Positions 52,366 to 62,224 of a stretch of 64,000 nt of DNA are shown here, in pieces. Position 1 is the first letter of the stretch, and each line of letters starts with the position of its first letter. The stretch is from Salinirubrum litoreum (GTDB taxonomy: Archaea; Halobacteriota; Halobacteria; Halobacteriales; Haloferacaceae): the NCBI RefSeq assembly GCF_020567425.1, contig NZ_JAJCVJ010000001.1, positions 1,550,001-1,614,000 on the forward strand, written 5' to 3'. A program made the position numbers and the translations under genes. The notes below the pieces were generated by a model. The model saw only the letters and a list, made by a program, of their open reading frames with translations, was not told where the DNA came from and ran no database searches.

Positions 52366-54147
52366 ATGAATACCCTGCTCTGGATACTCGTCGGCGTCCT
52401 CGCGTACTCCGCGGTCGCCGTCGCTCTGCAGACCCGTGGCTACATCCCACGGTCGGTTCGCCTGCAGGGACCGCTCACCACGATCCACACGAGACGTGGC
52501 CGGGCGTTCCTGAACTGGCTCGCCCGACCGAAACGGTTCTGGCGTGCGTGGAGCAACGTCGGTGTCGGCATCGCCCTGGTCGTGATGGTCGGCTCCTTCT
52601 TCCTCCTGATCCTCGCGGCCCTGTCGGCACTCGGCACCGACCAACCCTCCGCCGTCAGCCAGCCGCGCAACTTCCTCGTCATCCCCGGCGTCAACGACTT
52701 CCTCCCGCTGTCGGTCGCCCCCGAGATCGTCTTCGGTCTCCTCGTGGGGCTGGTCGTCCACGAGGGCGGCCACGGCCTGCTCTGCCGCGTCGAGGACATC
52801 GACATCGAGTCGATGGGGATCGTCCTCCTGACGGTCCTCCCCATCGGCGCGTTCGTCGAACCGAACGAGGAGAGCCAGAAGAACGCCGATCGCGGCGGCC
52901 GGACCCGGATGTTCGCCGCCGGCGTGATGAACAACTTCGCCATCACCGCGATCGTCTTCGCGCTCCTCTTCGGCCCGGTGATCGGCTCGATCGGTCTCGC
53001 ACCCGGCGTCGGCGTCGGCGCGGCCTACGGATCCGCCGCAGACGCCGGCATCGGCCAGGGCGACCGCATCACCGCGATCAACGGGACCACGGTGGACACG
53101 AACGACGAACTGCTCGCCGCACTCGAGGCGACGGGTGGCTCGCAGGTCGCCGTCGAGGTGAACGGCGAGCGGACCGCGATGGTCGAGCGGTCCCCGATCG
53201 TCGTCGCCTCCGCGGAGGGGAACCCGGCGAACCTCTCGGTCGATCCGAGCGCGGACGACCCGATCACGGTCGACTCGGTCAACGGGACGCCGGTGAACAC
53301 GATGTCGGAGTTCCGGACCGCAGTCGAAGACCGGGAGTTCGCGGTGCTGGGCACCAGCGAGGGCGACCGCCGGACGCCGATCGGCACCTTCGCGCAGGTC
53401 AGTCCGGAGCGCCCGCTCGCCGACCAGACCGACCTCGAAGCCGGTGACACGATCACGATCACCCGGATCGGCGACCAGCGGATCGTGGACGCCGGCGATC
53501 TGACGGCGACGCTCGACGGCTACCAACCGGGCGACGAGGTGACGCTCCGACTCTACAGCGACGGTGCGTTCCGAACCGTGACCGTGACGCTCGACGAGGA
53601 CGGCTTCGTCGGTGTCAGCCCGGCGGGTGGGGTGAGTGGACTGGCGCTGACCGACTTCGGTGTCCAGCACTACCCCGCCGGCACGTACCTCTCGCTGCTC
53701 GGCGGCGAGGGCGGCGAGGGGAGTCTCGACGGGGTGCCGCTGGCCGGCGCGGCCGGGTCGTTCCTCGGGCTGATCTACGTCGCGCTGATCCTCCCGCTGG
53801 CGTCGGTGGTGCTGGGCCTGCCGTACAACTTCCCCGGCTTCACCGGCTTCTGGACGAACTTCTTCGTCGTGGAGGGCCCGCTGGCGTTCCTCGGCGGCGG
53901 GGTGTTCCTGCTGGCGAATCTCCTCTTCTGGACCGGCTGGATCAACCTCCAACTCGGCCTGTTCAACTGCATCCCCGGCTACCCGCTGGACGGCGGGCGC
54001 ATCCTCCGGACCTCGGCGGAGGCGGTCGTCTCCCGGCTGCCGGTCGGTGACGGCTACACGCTTGTCCGCACCATCACGACCGGTGTCGGCTTGACCATGC
54101 TGGTCGCGCTGGTGTTGACGGTGTTCGGCCCGACGCTGTTGAACTGA
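52366..54147 (+). CDS. Site-2 protease (M50) with PDZ domains
   Basis: A 593-residue intramembrane metalloprotease. HEGGH at residues 132-136 (HExxH) and YPLDGGR near residue 543 (the NPDG-type third ligand region) are the M50 zinc ligands. Between them lie two PDZ-like domains (about 220-295 and 340-425, GDRITAINGTTVDTNDELL and TNEELVALEATGGSQVAVEV-like). The PDZ pairing suggests regulated intramembrane proteolysis of an anti-sigma-type or membrane substrate. Its target is unknown. Confidence 0.88.
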   Translation: MNTLLWILVGVLAYSAVAVALQTRGYIPRSVRLQGPLTTIHTRRGRAFLNWLARPKRFWRAWSNVGVGIALVVMVGSFFLLILAALSALGTDQPSAVSQPRNFLVIPGVNDFLPLSVAPEIVFGLLVGLVVHEGGHGLLCRVEDIDIESMGIVLLTVLPIGAFVEPNEESQKNADRGGRTRMFAAGVMNNFAITAIVFALLFGPVIGSIGLAPGVGVGAAYGSAADAGIGQGDRITAINGTTVDTNDELLAALEATGGSQVAVEVNGERTAMVERSPIVVASAEGNPANLSVDPSADDPITVDSVNGTPVNTMSEFRTAVEDREFAVLGTSEGDRRTPIGTFAQVSPERPLADQTDLEAGDTITITRIGDQRIVDAGDLTATLDGYQPGDEVTLRLYSDGAFRTVTVTLDEDGFVGVSPAGGVSGLALTDFGVQHYPAGTYLSLLGGEGGEGSLDGVPLAGAAGSFLGLIYVALILPLASVVLGLPYNFPGFTGFWTNFFVVEGPLAFLGGGVFLLANLLFWTGWINLQLGLFNCIPGYPLDGGRILRTSAEAVVSRLPVGDGYTLVRTITTGVGLTMLVALVLTVFGPTLLN

Positions 54148-54189
54148 TGACGTCGAGGACTGGAGCGTTCCGTCGGGAACTGTAGAGGC

Positions 54190-54500
54190 GGTGCCCGCGA
54201 CCGCGACAGCACCGCAGCCCGTAACTGCAACCGTACCGCGACGAGCGAGTAGCATCCCGGCTCACGCTACACGCACCAGTCGAGTGGGCTGGCGCGACAC
54301 CTCGGCGACGGAGGGTCGCTTCGGGCACCACACCTCGGTGGCGTGGGGCCGCCTCGGGCACCACACTTCGGCGGCGTGGAGCGCCGGTGACGAAGGCTCG
54401 TCAGAGCGTGCCCCTGACGGTGGTCGAGAGACCGGGGGCTTTCACCGCTCGTCGTCACCGACCGACTCGACAGAATTCTCGTCTCCGACTCACTAGACAG
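54190..54500 (+). repeat. Mosaic hairpin repeat, copy 7 (shortened, with 33-nt tandem repeat)
   Basis: Between convergent genes. The low-complexity CGACAGCACCGCAG start leads to GGGCTGGCGCGAC, then two 33-nt tandem units (54321-54353 and 54354-54386) that begin TCGGGCACCACAC. CGTCAGAGCGTGCCCCTGACG and a terminal box GTCGAGAGACCGGGGGCTTTCACCG follow, with CGTCGTCACCGACCGACTCGAC after it. The core hairpin and the outer stem's left arm are missing. Confidence 0.72.
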
Positions 54501-54542
54501 CGTTCACGCGAAAAACTACCTCAGCCGACAGCTCTCAGACGC

Positions 54543-55064
54543 TCACCGAACCAGCCGACTACAGGTCCCACAGAGGTTCTCCTCTTTCACGTCCACCTCA
54601 CGAACCGTCGGCGAGAAACTCATCACACATTTGCTGTTGTCACAGTGCTCTAGCCCGACCGTGTGGCCGATCTCGTGGACGACCTCCTTCCGGACGCGGT
54701 CGGCGAAGACCTCCTTCGCGGGCTTGGTGGAGATGCCGCCGTCCGAGGAGGTGTTGAGCCGGTAGGTGGAGATGACGGAGCCGGAGCCGTTGAGGTACGC
54801 GAGGCCGAAGACGTAGTTTCGGCGGCGGTAGAAGAGGTCCTCGCTGGTGATCCCGATGTTCTTGTCACCGGAGCCGGTTCTGCTCGCCAGTTCGATGAAC
54901 TCCTCGGCCCGGTACTGGTTCCGGCTCCGGTCGAACGCGCCGTCGGGGATCCCCTGCTCGTTGTGGACCGTCACGTCGCAGTCGTAGACCGACCGCAACG
55001 CGGCAGAGGCCTCCCGCTTGACCTGTGCGGGAACCTCCCCAATCGGCACGATATCCACAAGCAT
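54543..55064 (-). CDS. amzA: Archaemetzincin
   Basis: 173 residues from the ATG at 55064 (MLVDIVPIGEVPAQVKREASAALRSVYDCDV). HEIGHTVGLEH (residues 130-140) is followed by C141, C146, C165 and C168, the extended archaemetzincin zinc pattern (HExxHxxGxxHCx4CxMx17-18CxxC). The family is a one-domain peptidase with unclear physiological substrate. A TTTATCA TATA-like element lies about 30 bp upstream. Unlike the metzincin at 17.4 kb it has no signal peptide. Confidence 0.93.
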   Translation of the reverse strand: MLVDIVPIGEVPAQVKREASAALRSVYDCDVTVHNEQGIPDGAFDRSRNQYRAEEFIELASRTGSGDKNIGITSEDLFYRRRNYVFGLAYLNGSGSVISTYRLNTSSDGGISTKPAKEVFADRVRKEVVHEIGHTVGLEHCDNSKCVMSFSPTVREVDVKEENLCGTCSRLVR

Positions 55065-55103
55065 GGAAGGGGTTAAGCAGTGGCCTGTGATAAATATCCC
55101 GAC

Positions 55104-55526
55104 GTGCCGACCGACGCCTGTCCCGCGCTCGTCCGACGACTCGCCGACTACCGTGAGGTGGTCGAGATCGGTGTCGGTCGACGCCCGGAAGTCGCCCGCG
55201 CCCTCGCCGAGCGCGGGGTGTCGGTCACGGTGACTGACGTCCACGATCCACGCGAATTCGGCGTGGCGCTCCCCGAAGCAGTGCGGTTCGTCCGCGACGA
55301 CGTGGTCGCCGCCAGCGAGTCGTCCGACCCGCACCCCTGCTACCGCGCCGCGGCGTACTACGCGCTGAACTGTCCGCCGGAACTCCACCGCCCGATCCGG
55401 ACGCTCGCCCGCCGGCACGGGGCAGACTTCCTGTTCACGACCCTCGGCGGCGACCAGCCCGCGATCCCCGTCGACCGCGAGACGCTCCCCGGCGAGACGC
55501 TGTTCGTGGCACGCGACGGTCCCTGA
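55104..55526 (+). CDS. UPF0146 family protein
   Basis: 140 residues from a GTG at 55104 ([48 protein letters not shown]). The SAM-methyltransferase-like half-fold with VEIGVG resembles the UPF0146 family, archaeal proteins of unknown function. A GTG at 55080 would add eight residues, but a TTAAGC TATA-like element lies about 27-32 bp upstream of 55104, which favours the shorter form. Divergent from amzA. Confidence 0.78.
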   Translation: MPTDACPALVRRLADYREVVEIGVGRRPEVARALAERGVSVTVTDVHDPREFGVALPEAVRFVRDDVVAASESSDPHPCYRAAAYYALNCPPELHRPIRTLARRHGADFLFTTLGGDQPAIPVDRETLPGETLFVARDGP

Positions 55527-55644
55527 GCCACTCGTCGAGGCCGGTCCGATCTCCCGTCTGCGTGGGTCGGCGGCCGCGAGACGGAACCTGTCACGCGACG
55601 ACAAAGCCGGAAACCATTTCCTGTCGGCCGGCGGGGTGTACCCT

Positions 55645-56511
55645 ATGCGAGTCGAAGCGGTCGTACTGGACATCGACGGGGTGCTCGTCGACGTGGCCGA
55701 CTCCTATCGCCGGGCTATCGTCGACGCCATCGACCACGTCTGCGGGCGCACCATCGCCCGCGAGGAGATTCAGTACTTCAAGAACGCGGGGGGGTTCAAC
55801 AACGACTGGGAACTCACGTACGCCGGGGCGCTCTACGTCCTCTCGAAACGCGAGGGACTCCGGATGAGCCTCGAGGAGTTCACCGACGAGATCGAGACAC
55901 GGGGCGGCGGGTTGGCGGCCGCCCGGTCCATCGTCGGCGAGACACTGCCGATGGTGCCACAGGCGCGCGTGAAGGACAAGTGGGACATGGACGCCCTGCG
56001 GGACACCTTTCAGGCGCTGTACCTCGGGGGCGACCGGTACCGCGAACTGGAGGGCGGCGAGCCACCGATCGAGACCGAGGGGTACATCGAGGACGAACCG
56101 GTCCTGATCTCGCCGGCGACGATCGACGCGCTGACCGAGCGCTACGCGGTCGGCGTCGTGACGGGACGGCCTGCGGCCGAAGCCGAGATCGCGCTCTCGC
56201 GGGTCGGTCTCGACGTGCCGGTCGACTACCGGTTCACGATGGACGACGACACCGCCGGGAAGCCGGACCCCGAGGCACTGATCGAACTCGCCAAGCGACT
56301 CGACGCCGAGTCGGTCGCGTTCGCGGGCGACACGCTGGACGACGTGTTGACCGCCCGGAACGCCGACGAGACAGACCCCAGTCGGGTCTACTACGGGATC
56401 GGCGTGTTGACCGGCGGCTTGCGCGGTGAGGCAGGCCGCGAGCAGTTCACCGAGGTCGGAGCCGACGCCGTGATCGATCACGTCGACGACCTGCCGGAGT
56501 TGCTCGAATGA
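55645..56511 (+). CDS. HAD-superfamily phosphatase (TIGR01548-like)
   Basis: 288 residues from the ATG at 55645 ([32 protein letters not shown]). DxD in LDIDGVLVD, the T of VVTGRPA, K in GKPDP and GDTLDD are the four HAD motifs. A helical cap with [25 protein letters not shown] is characteristic. The TIGR01548 subgroup is found in archaea and some bacteria; its physiological substrate is not settled. It overlaps the next gene by 4 bp (ATGA). Confidence 0.86.
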   Translation: MRVEAVVLDIDGVLVDVADSYRRAIVDAIDHVCGRTIAREEIQYFKNAGGFNNDWELTYAGALYVLSKREGLRMSLEEFTDEIETRGGGLAAARSIVGETLPMVPQARVKDKWDMDALRDTFQALYLGGDRYRELEGGEPPIETEGYIEDEPVLISPATIDALTERYAVGVVTGRPAAEAEIALSRVGLDVPVDYRFTMDDDTAGKPDPEALIELAKRLDAESVAFAGDTLDDVLTARNADETDPSRVYYGIGVLTGGLRGEAGREQFTEVGADAVIDHVDDLPELLE

Positions 56512-56705
56512 ACCAGTTCTCGTTGTTCGTCTCGACGATGGTCCTCCTCGACATCGTGGGACTGCTGTTGACTGTGCTGTTGCTCCCGCCGGCGTCGACG
56601 CAAGTCGGCTTTCTGGCGACGATCGTTCTCGCGCCCGTACTCGCCTTCTTCCTCGCGTATCGTGGCGGGTTCGAGGCGCTCGGTCTCGGCGGACTGGTCG
56701 ATTGA
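56508..56705 (+). CDS. Small two-span membrane protein
   Basis: 65 residues ([34 protein letters not shown]). Two hydrophobic helices (about 7-27 and 33-52). The start codon overlaps the HAD gene's stop in ATGA, so it is translated as part of the same operon. No family is recognised. Confidence 0.65.
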   Translation: MNQFSLFVSTMVLLDIVGLLLTVLLLPPASTQVGFLATIVLAPVLAFFLAYRGGFEALGLGGLVD

Positions 56706-56817
56706 GAGGGCTTCTCTGTCCCCGGCAGAGGCAGAACGTCTCTGTCGGCCTCACGCCGGCAGAGGCAGTCGTGGCCGGTCGCGCAAGGCTTAGGGACGCG
56801 CCGCACACAGTCGAACT

Positions 56818-57486
56818 ATGCGAATCGCGCTACTCGGCGGCACCGGCGACATCGGCGAGGGCCTCGCGCTCCGGTGGGCCTACGACAGCGACCACGAGGT
56901 ACTGATCGGCTCCCGCGACCCCGCACGGGCACGCACCAAAGCCGAGGAGTACGAGACGGAACTCGACAGCCGCGGCCGCGAGGTGACCGTCAAGGGGTTC
57001 GTCAACGAGATGGCCGCCGACCGTGCGGACGTGATCGTGCTCGCGGTCCCGCCGTACCACGTCGCGGACACGGTCGAGTCGGTCGCCGACAAACTGGACG
57101 ACGAGGACGTGCTCGTGACGCCTGCGACCGGAATGAAACGCGACGAGGACGGCTTCCACTACCACCGGCCCTCGGCGGGGAGCGTGACGGCGCTCGCAGT
57201 CGAGGCGGCACCCGACGACGTGCCGGTCGTCGGCGCGTTCCACAACCTCCCGGCCGGTCGACTCGCCGACCTGGACGCCGAGTTGGGTATCGACACACTG
57301 CTCGTCGGCGACGACGAGGACGCCAAGGAGACGGTCCGTCTGCTGGCCGAGGAGATCGAGGGCCTGCGCGTGCTGGACGCCGGCGGCATCGCCAACGCGC
57401 CGGAGATCGAGGGCGTGACGCCGCTGCTCATCAACGTGGCGTCGAACAACGACGACCTGCACGATCTGGGTATCCGGTTCACCTGA
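56818..57486 (+). CDS. npdG: NADPH-dependent F420 reductase
   Basis: A 222-residue F420H2:NADP+ oxidoreductase (Fno/NpdG) with the dinucleotide loop MRIALLGGTGDIGEGLALRW and SRDPARARTKAEEYE. ANAPEIEGVTPLLINVASNNDDLHDLGIRF is family-specific near the C-terminus. It couples F420 and NADP pools. Together with CofE and Mer it supports active F420 metabolism in this organism. Confidence 0.92.
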   Translation: MRIALLGGTGDIGEGLALRWAYDSDHEVLIGSRDPARARTKAEEYETELDSRGREVTVKGFVNEMAADRADVIVLAVPPYHVADTVESVADKLDDEDVLVTPATGMKRDEDGFHYHRPSAGSVTALAVEAAPDDVPVVGAFHNLPAGRLADLDAELGIDTLLVGDDEDAKETVRLLAEEIEGLRVLDAGGIANAPEIEGVTPLLINVASNNDDLHDLGIRFT

Positions 57487-57583
57487 GGCGGGAGAGAGGC
57501 GTTCGAGGTGAAGCGACAGAGTCGCGCCACACCCGCCGAGGGACCGGAATACGACCACCTGACGGCGGTGGGTCCCGACAATG

Positions 57584-57590
57584 TTTAATA
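57584..57590 (+). promoter_or_regulatory. TATA box of aIF1 gene
   Basis: TTTAATA at 57584-57590, about 24-30 bp upstream of the ATG at 57614, in a GC-rich context. The spacing fits a leaderless transcript. Confidence 0.6.
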
Positions 57591-57604
57591 GCCCGGTCGT
57601 GTAG

Positions 57605-57907
<303 letters not shown>

Positions 57908-58004
57908 TCGTCACCTGACCGGCCCGCGTCGAGTCGCTTTTTCGCAGAGTCAGTGGGAGTTCGCTCGTGAGTAGCAACGCGCTCGGTCTCCCAGCGAGTG
58001 CGGC

Positions 58005-58376
58005 TCAGAACGGTGCGTCCGGTCCCTCGTCGGCCTCGGCGCTCGCCCCGTCGGGATCGCTTGTCTCGACCGGCCCCTCCCACGCTTCGAGGCCGCCAGC
58101 CATGCTCTCGACCGTGGCGTCGGCGGTGCCCTCGTAGGAGCCAACGAGTCGCGCGGCCTGCACGCTCGCCTTCCCGTGCGGGCAGACGGTGACGACGCGG
58201 TCGGCGTCGGCCAGTTCCTCGACCCGACTCGGCAACTGCTCGAAGGGGATGTTGACGCTGTCGGGGATGTGGCCCCGGTCGAAGGCGTGTTTCGAGCGGA
58301 TGTCTACGACTGCCAGCCCCTCGCCGTCGGTCGCGAGGAGGTCGGCCACCTCGTCGGGGTCGATCTCGCCGTCCAT
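58005..58376 (-). CDS. Rhodanese-domain sulfurtransferase
   Basis: 123 residues from the ATG at 58376 (MDGEIDPDEVADLLATDGEGLAVVDIRSKHAFDRGHIPDSVNIPFEQL). The active-site loop is VTVCPHGKAS with the catalytic Cys. Single-domain rhodaneses transfer sulfur between thiosulfate-type donors and thiol acceptors and often feed tRNA or cofactor sulfuration. An acidic C-terminal extension follows. An upstream frame that extends this gene is a shadow of the repeat element. Confidence 0.9.
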   Translation of the reverse strand: MDGEIDPDEVADLLATDGEGLAVVDIRSKHAFDRGHIPDSVNIPFEQLPSRVEELADADRVVTVCPHGKASVQAARLVGSYEGTADATVESMAGGLEAWEGPVETSDPDGASAEADEGPDAPF

Positions 58377-58439
58377 GGGAGTCGGTAGCGGTGTGGGTGG
58401 TTTATGTTTCTCGGTCGGGGTACGTCTGAGAGAACTCGC

Positions 58440-59110
58440 GTGAATCGGTTGCAGACGATTCGGGTGAATACGTCGTGAGGTGCTCGGTCGAATCGGTTGT
58501 CGGGAACTCGGTCGAATACGTCGTGAACGACGAGGGGTGAAAGCCCCCGCGCTCTCGACCTCCCGCGACTCGGGGCGCTCCTCAGTCAGGCGGGCCGGCA
58601 AGCCGGCTCGCCTTCCCTGCGGTGCTACCGTCGTCGGGGGAGGATCGAGAGCGCGGCCCCTTTCAGTCCCGCCCGGTGGATTCTGCGAAAGCGCACGCAA
58701 CTCGCGGTGGACCAGTCGGATCAGCGCGAGCGCCTCCCTGTAACCGTCGGCGCGACACGGAGGTCGCGCCAGCCCATTCGACCGGTACCTCTGTCGTGAG
58801 TCGAATTTCTGCTGTGCTGTCGCGGTGCAGTCGGCGCGTGAGAAGCGTCTTCGTGAGTGAAACGAACAAGGCGAGACCGGAGGTCTCGCCAGCAACCGGC
58901 GCGAAGCGCCGGTGACGACGGTCAGCGAGAGCGTGCCTCTCGCCAGACGCGAGGGAGGTCTGCGGGCGGTGCTGAGAGCAGACCGAGGCTGGGGAGGACC
59001 GAGGTGCGGTCGCGGTCTGCTGGGCTGTCGGGGTCGCGGTCCACGAGTCGGTCGCAGTCGCGGCCTGCGGTGCTGTCGTGGTTGTGGTCCAAGTAGCAAT
59101 CCCAGCCACG
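58440..59110 (-). repeat. Mosaic hairpin repeat, copy 8 (reverse orientation)
   Basis: Between divergent genes, element on the minus strand. The outer stem is GAAAG...CCGCGCTCTCGACC (58539-58560) and TCGAGAGCGCGG...CTTTC (58645-58664), 12 paired bases that differ from copies 5 and 9 by compensating changes. The core hairpin at 58957-58984 is GGTCTGC/GCAGACC with loop TCTCAGCACCGCCC on the element strand. Other perfect hairpins include GGCGAGACC-GGA-GGTCTCGCC and GGCGCGAC-ACGGAG-GTCGCGCC. Confidence 0.85.
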
Positions 59111-59205
59111 GAGATCCACTCGACCGGATCGCCCGACCAGCCAACACCGAGTTCACGTCACGAATGATCGGGATTTAAGCGGGCACCCGCCCGTCCCACG
59201 ACTGT

Positions 59206-60351
59206 ATGAAACTGCACGAGTATCAGGCGAAACAGATCTTCGCCGACGCCGGAATCCCCGTCCCGGACTCCCGGCTGGCGACGTCTGTCGCGGAGGTCGA
59301 AGCGGCGGTCGAGGAGATCGGCTTCCCGGCGGCCATCAAAGCACAGGTCCACGTCGGCGGACGTGGCAAGGCTGGCGGCATCAAGATCGCCTCGGACGCC
59401 GAGGAAGCGAGCCAGTACGCCGACGAGATTCTCGGGATGGACCTCAAGGGCTACACCGTGGACCGGGTCCTCGTCGAGGCCGGCGTCGACTTCGTCAACG
59501 AACTGTACGTCGGGATCACGATGGACCGCGGCGAGGGCAAGCCCGTGGCGATGGTCTCGACCGAGGGCGGCGTCGACATCGAGTCGGTCGCCGAGGAGAC
59601 CCCCGAGGCGATCGCCCGCGAGCACATCGACCCCGCGTTCGGCCTGCATCCGTTCCAGGCCCGGAAGGTCGTCTACGAGGCCGGCATCCCGCGTGAAGTG
59701 GCAGGCGACGTGGCCTCAATCCTGACGACGCTGTACGACCTCTACGAGTCGCGTGACGCCTCCGAGATCGAGATCAACCCGGTGATGATCACGAGCGACG
59801 ACGACGTGGTCGCCGCCGACGCCGTGATGAACATCGACGACGACGCACTGTTCCGCCAGCCGGATCTCGCGGAACTGGAAGAAGAGACGTTCTCGGACGA
59901 TCTGGAGAAGAAGGCCAACGAGTACGGCTTCGACTACGTACGCCTCTCGGGCAACGTCGGTATCATCGGCAACGGCGCGGGCCTCGTGATGACGACGCTG
60001 GACCTCGTGGACTACTACGGCGGCGAACCCGCCAACTTCCTCGACATCGGCGGCGGTGCGAAGGCCGAACGCGTGACCCACGCGCTGGATATGGTCTTCT
60101 CGGACCCGAACGTCGACGCCGTCGTCTTCAACATCTTCGGCGGGATCACGCGCGGTGACGAGGTAGCGAAGGGGATCAACGAGGCGCTGGAGGGCTTCGA
60201 CGAGATTCCGAAGAAGGTCGTCGTCCGCCTCGCCGGGACGAACGCGAAAGAGGGCATGGAGATTCTCAACACCGATCTCGTAGAGGTAGAGGAGACGCTC
60301 GAAGCGGCCGTGCAACGTGCCGTGCAGAACGCTCAGGAGGTGGACGCATGA
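59206..60351 (+). CDS. sucC: Succinate-CoA ligase beta subunit
   Basis: A 381-residue ATP-grasp subunit ([60 protein letters not shown]). EINPVMI and [11 protein letters not shown]-type metal residues plus FLDIGGGA in the C-terminal CoA-ligase domain are present. It condenses succinyl-CoA hydrolysis with ATP formation in the TCA cycle. It overlaps sucD by 4 bp. Confidence 0.95.
   Translation: MKLHEYQAKQIFADAGIPVPDSRLATSVAEVEAAVEEIGFPAAIKAQVHVGGRGKAGGIKIASDAEEASQYADEILGMDLKGYTVDRVLVEAGVDFVNELYVGITMDRGEGKPVAMVSTEGGVDIESVAEETPEAIAREHIDPAFGLHPFQARKVVYEAGIPREVAGDVASILTTLYDLYESRDASEIEINPVMITSDDDVVAADAVMNIDDDALFRQPDLAELEEETFSDDLEKKANEYGFDYVRLSGNVGIIGNGAGLVMTTLDLVDYYGGEPANFLDIGGGAKAERVTHALDMVFSDPNVDAVVFNIFGGITRGDEVAKGINEALEGFDEIPKKVVVRLAGTNAKEGMEILNTDLVEVEETLEAAVQRAVQNAQEVDA
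60336..60342 (+). promoter_or_regulatory. Shine-Dalgarno sequence of sucD
   Basis: GGAGGTG at 60336-60342, 5 nt before the sucD ATG, inside the sucC coding region. Internal genes of haloarchaeal operons often keep a Shine-Dalgarno site, whereas leaderless first genes do not. This supports the 60348 start. Confidence 0.7.
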
Positions 60352-61217
60352 GCGTCCTCGTCGACGACGACACTCGCGTCGTCGTGCAGGGGATCACCGG
60401 CGGGGAGGGCTCCTTCCACGCCGAGCAGATGATCGAGTACGGGACCAACGTCGTCGCCGGCGCGGTGCCGGGCAAGGGCGGCCAGAAGGTCCACGGCGTC
60501 CCGGTCTACGACACGGTCCACGCCGCCGTGCGCGAGGAGGACGCCGACGCCTCGGTCGTCTTCGTCCCGCCCGCGTTCGCGGCCGACGCGGTGTTCGAGG
60601 CGCTGGACGCACCGCTCGATCTGGTCGTGGCCATCACCGAGGGCGTCCCCACGGGCGACATGGCGAAGGTCTACAAGCGACTGGGCGAGGTCGACACCCG
60701 CCTGATCGGCCCGAACTGTCCGGGCATCATCACGCCGGGCGAGGCCAAACTCGGCATCCTGCCGGGCAACATCTTCGCCGACGGCAACGTGGGTCTCGTC
60801 TCCCGATCTGGGACGCTCACCTATCAGGTCGTCGACAACCTGACGAGCCGCGGTATCGGTCAGACCACCGCCATCGGTATCGGCGGGGACCCGATCATCG
60901 GGACGGACTTCGTCGATGCGCTCGAACTGTTCGAGGCCGACGAGGAGACCGAGGCGGTCGTCATGTGCGGTGAGATCGGTGGCGAGGACGAGGAGGAGGC
61001 CGCCGCGTACATCGCCGAGCACATGGACACGCCGGTCGCGGGCTTCATCGCCGGGCGAACCGCCCCGCCGGGCAAGCGCATGGGTCACGCCGGCGCTATC
61101 GTCTCCGGCAGTGGGACCGGGACCGCGGAGTCGAAGATTCAAGCACTGAACGACGCGGGCGTCCCGGTCGGCGACACCCCCGAGGAAGTGGCCGACTCCA
61201 TCGAAGACTTCCTGTAA
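60348..61217 (+). CDS. sucD: Succinate-CoA ligase alpha subunit
   Basis: A 289-residue CoA-binding subunit ([45 protein letters not shown]). The phosphorylated His lies in [15 protein letters not shown] near the C-terminus, and CoA-binding GITGGEG is near the N-terminus. It is complementary to sucC: ATP-driven or ADP-driven reversible conversion of succinyl-CoA to succinate in the TCA cycle. Confidence 0.95.
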   Translation: MSVLVDDDTRVVVQGITGGEGSFHAEQMIEYGTNVVAGAVPGKGGQKVHGVPVYDTVHAAVREEDADASVVFVPPAFAADAVFEALDAPLDLVVAITEGVPTGDMAKVYKRLGEVDTRLIGPNCPGIITPGEAKLGILPGNIFADGNVGLVSRSGTLTYQVVDNLTSRGIGQTTAIGIGGDPIIGTDFVDALELFEADEETEAVVMCGEIGGEDEEEAAAYIAEHMDTPVAGFIAGRTAPPGKRMGHAGAIVSGSGTGTAESKIQALNDAGVPVGDTPEEVADSIEDFL

Positions 61218-61309
61218 GACGGGTCGTGTAGTCGTTACTCGGCAGTTTTCTCGTATTTTTGATGGCGATTCGCGGGCGATTGCTTTCTGGCGAGTGGTTC
61301 GGCTGACGA

Positions 61310-62215
61310 CTGGATCAGTGACCGCGACTGTGACCGTATCGTAGACTGCGACAGCGGCCGTATCGTAGACTGCGACAGCGACCGCACCGCAGACCGCACC
61401 AGCACCGCTACTCGATCCGGGACAACCGGACTATTCGACCGCGACCGCGACATCCCTGCACCGCAACCGCGACCGCACCTCGTCCTCCCCAGCCTCGGCG
61501 GACGCTCTCGACACCGCCCGCGTCCGCCTCCCTCGCGCGTTCCTCGCGTCTGGCGAGAGACAAGCTCTCGCTGACCGTCGTCACCGGCGCTTCGCGCCGG
61601 TTGCTGGCGAGACCTCCGGTCTCGCTCTGTTCGGTTCCCTCACGAAGACGCCGACCGCACCGCGACAGCGTCGCCGGTTTCCCACCACTACTCACGTCAC
61701 ACTCCACCAGTCAGATGGGCTGGCGCGACCTCCGTGTCGCGCACTTCGCCGGGATGCACCCGGTTCAGGCAAGCCGACGGTCACAGGGAGGCGCTCGCGC
61801 TGATCCGACTGGTCCACCGGGCGTTGCATGAGTCTCCGCGAAATCACCGGGTGGGACTGAAAGGGGCCGGCGTCTCGACCCCGCCCCGACGATGTAAGCA
61901 GAGCAAGAGCGAAGCTCTCGCCAGCAGTCGGGCGACTCCCGTGTCGCCCGACAACACTGGACTGAACGAGGGCGCGGAGCGTAGCGACGCGCCCTCGTGA
62001 GGGAAGCGCGCACCGAGTGTCTCGTGAGGGAACCGAACGAGACTCAGCGAGAGCTTCGCTCTCGCCAGACGCGGCGGGTCGAGACGCCGGGGGCTTTCAC
62101 CGCTTGTCGTCTGCAACTCACTCTACAGCAACCAGCTCGGCCGGGAGCTTTCACCTCCTGCCCTCTGCAACTCACTCGACCGAGTTCACCACGTAGCAAA
62201 CAGAACCGACACACG
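61310..62215 (+). repeat. Mosaic hairpin repeat, copy 9 (full length)
   Basis: Between convergent genes. Core hairpin GGCGGACGC/GCGTCCGCC with loop TCTCGACACCGCCC at 61497-61528. Then hairpins at 61553-61571, 61583-61601 and 61607-61625, and GCGCGAC-CTCCGT-GTCGCGC at 61723-61742. The outer stem GAAAG-GGG-CCGGCGTCTCGACC (61859-61880) pairs with GGTCGAGACGCCGG-GGG-CTTTC (62077-62098). Within it lie perfect hairpins at 61927-61952, 61967-61997 and 62047-62065. It ends with a second CTTTCACCTCC box near 62148-62160. Confidence 0.87.
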
Positions 62216-62224
62216 AACCACAGT

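Noticed and set aside
52066-54255. 729-residue frame antisense to the site-2 protease
   Set aside because: The opposite strand encodes a complete M50 protease with HEGGH and NPDG-type motifs. The antisense frame is a composition artefact.
61734-62000. Protein-coding frames in the repeat regions
   Set aside because: They have six-frame openness from high GC, no recognisable domain, block repetition shared by the DNA, and stem changes that preserve pairing rather than codons.
61310-62215. CRISPR array
   Set aside because: Hairpins differ in stem sequence and spacing, there is no constant repeat of 25-40 nt with unique spacers, and no cas genes lie in the window.
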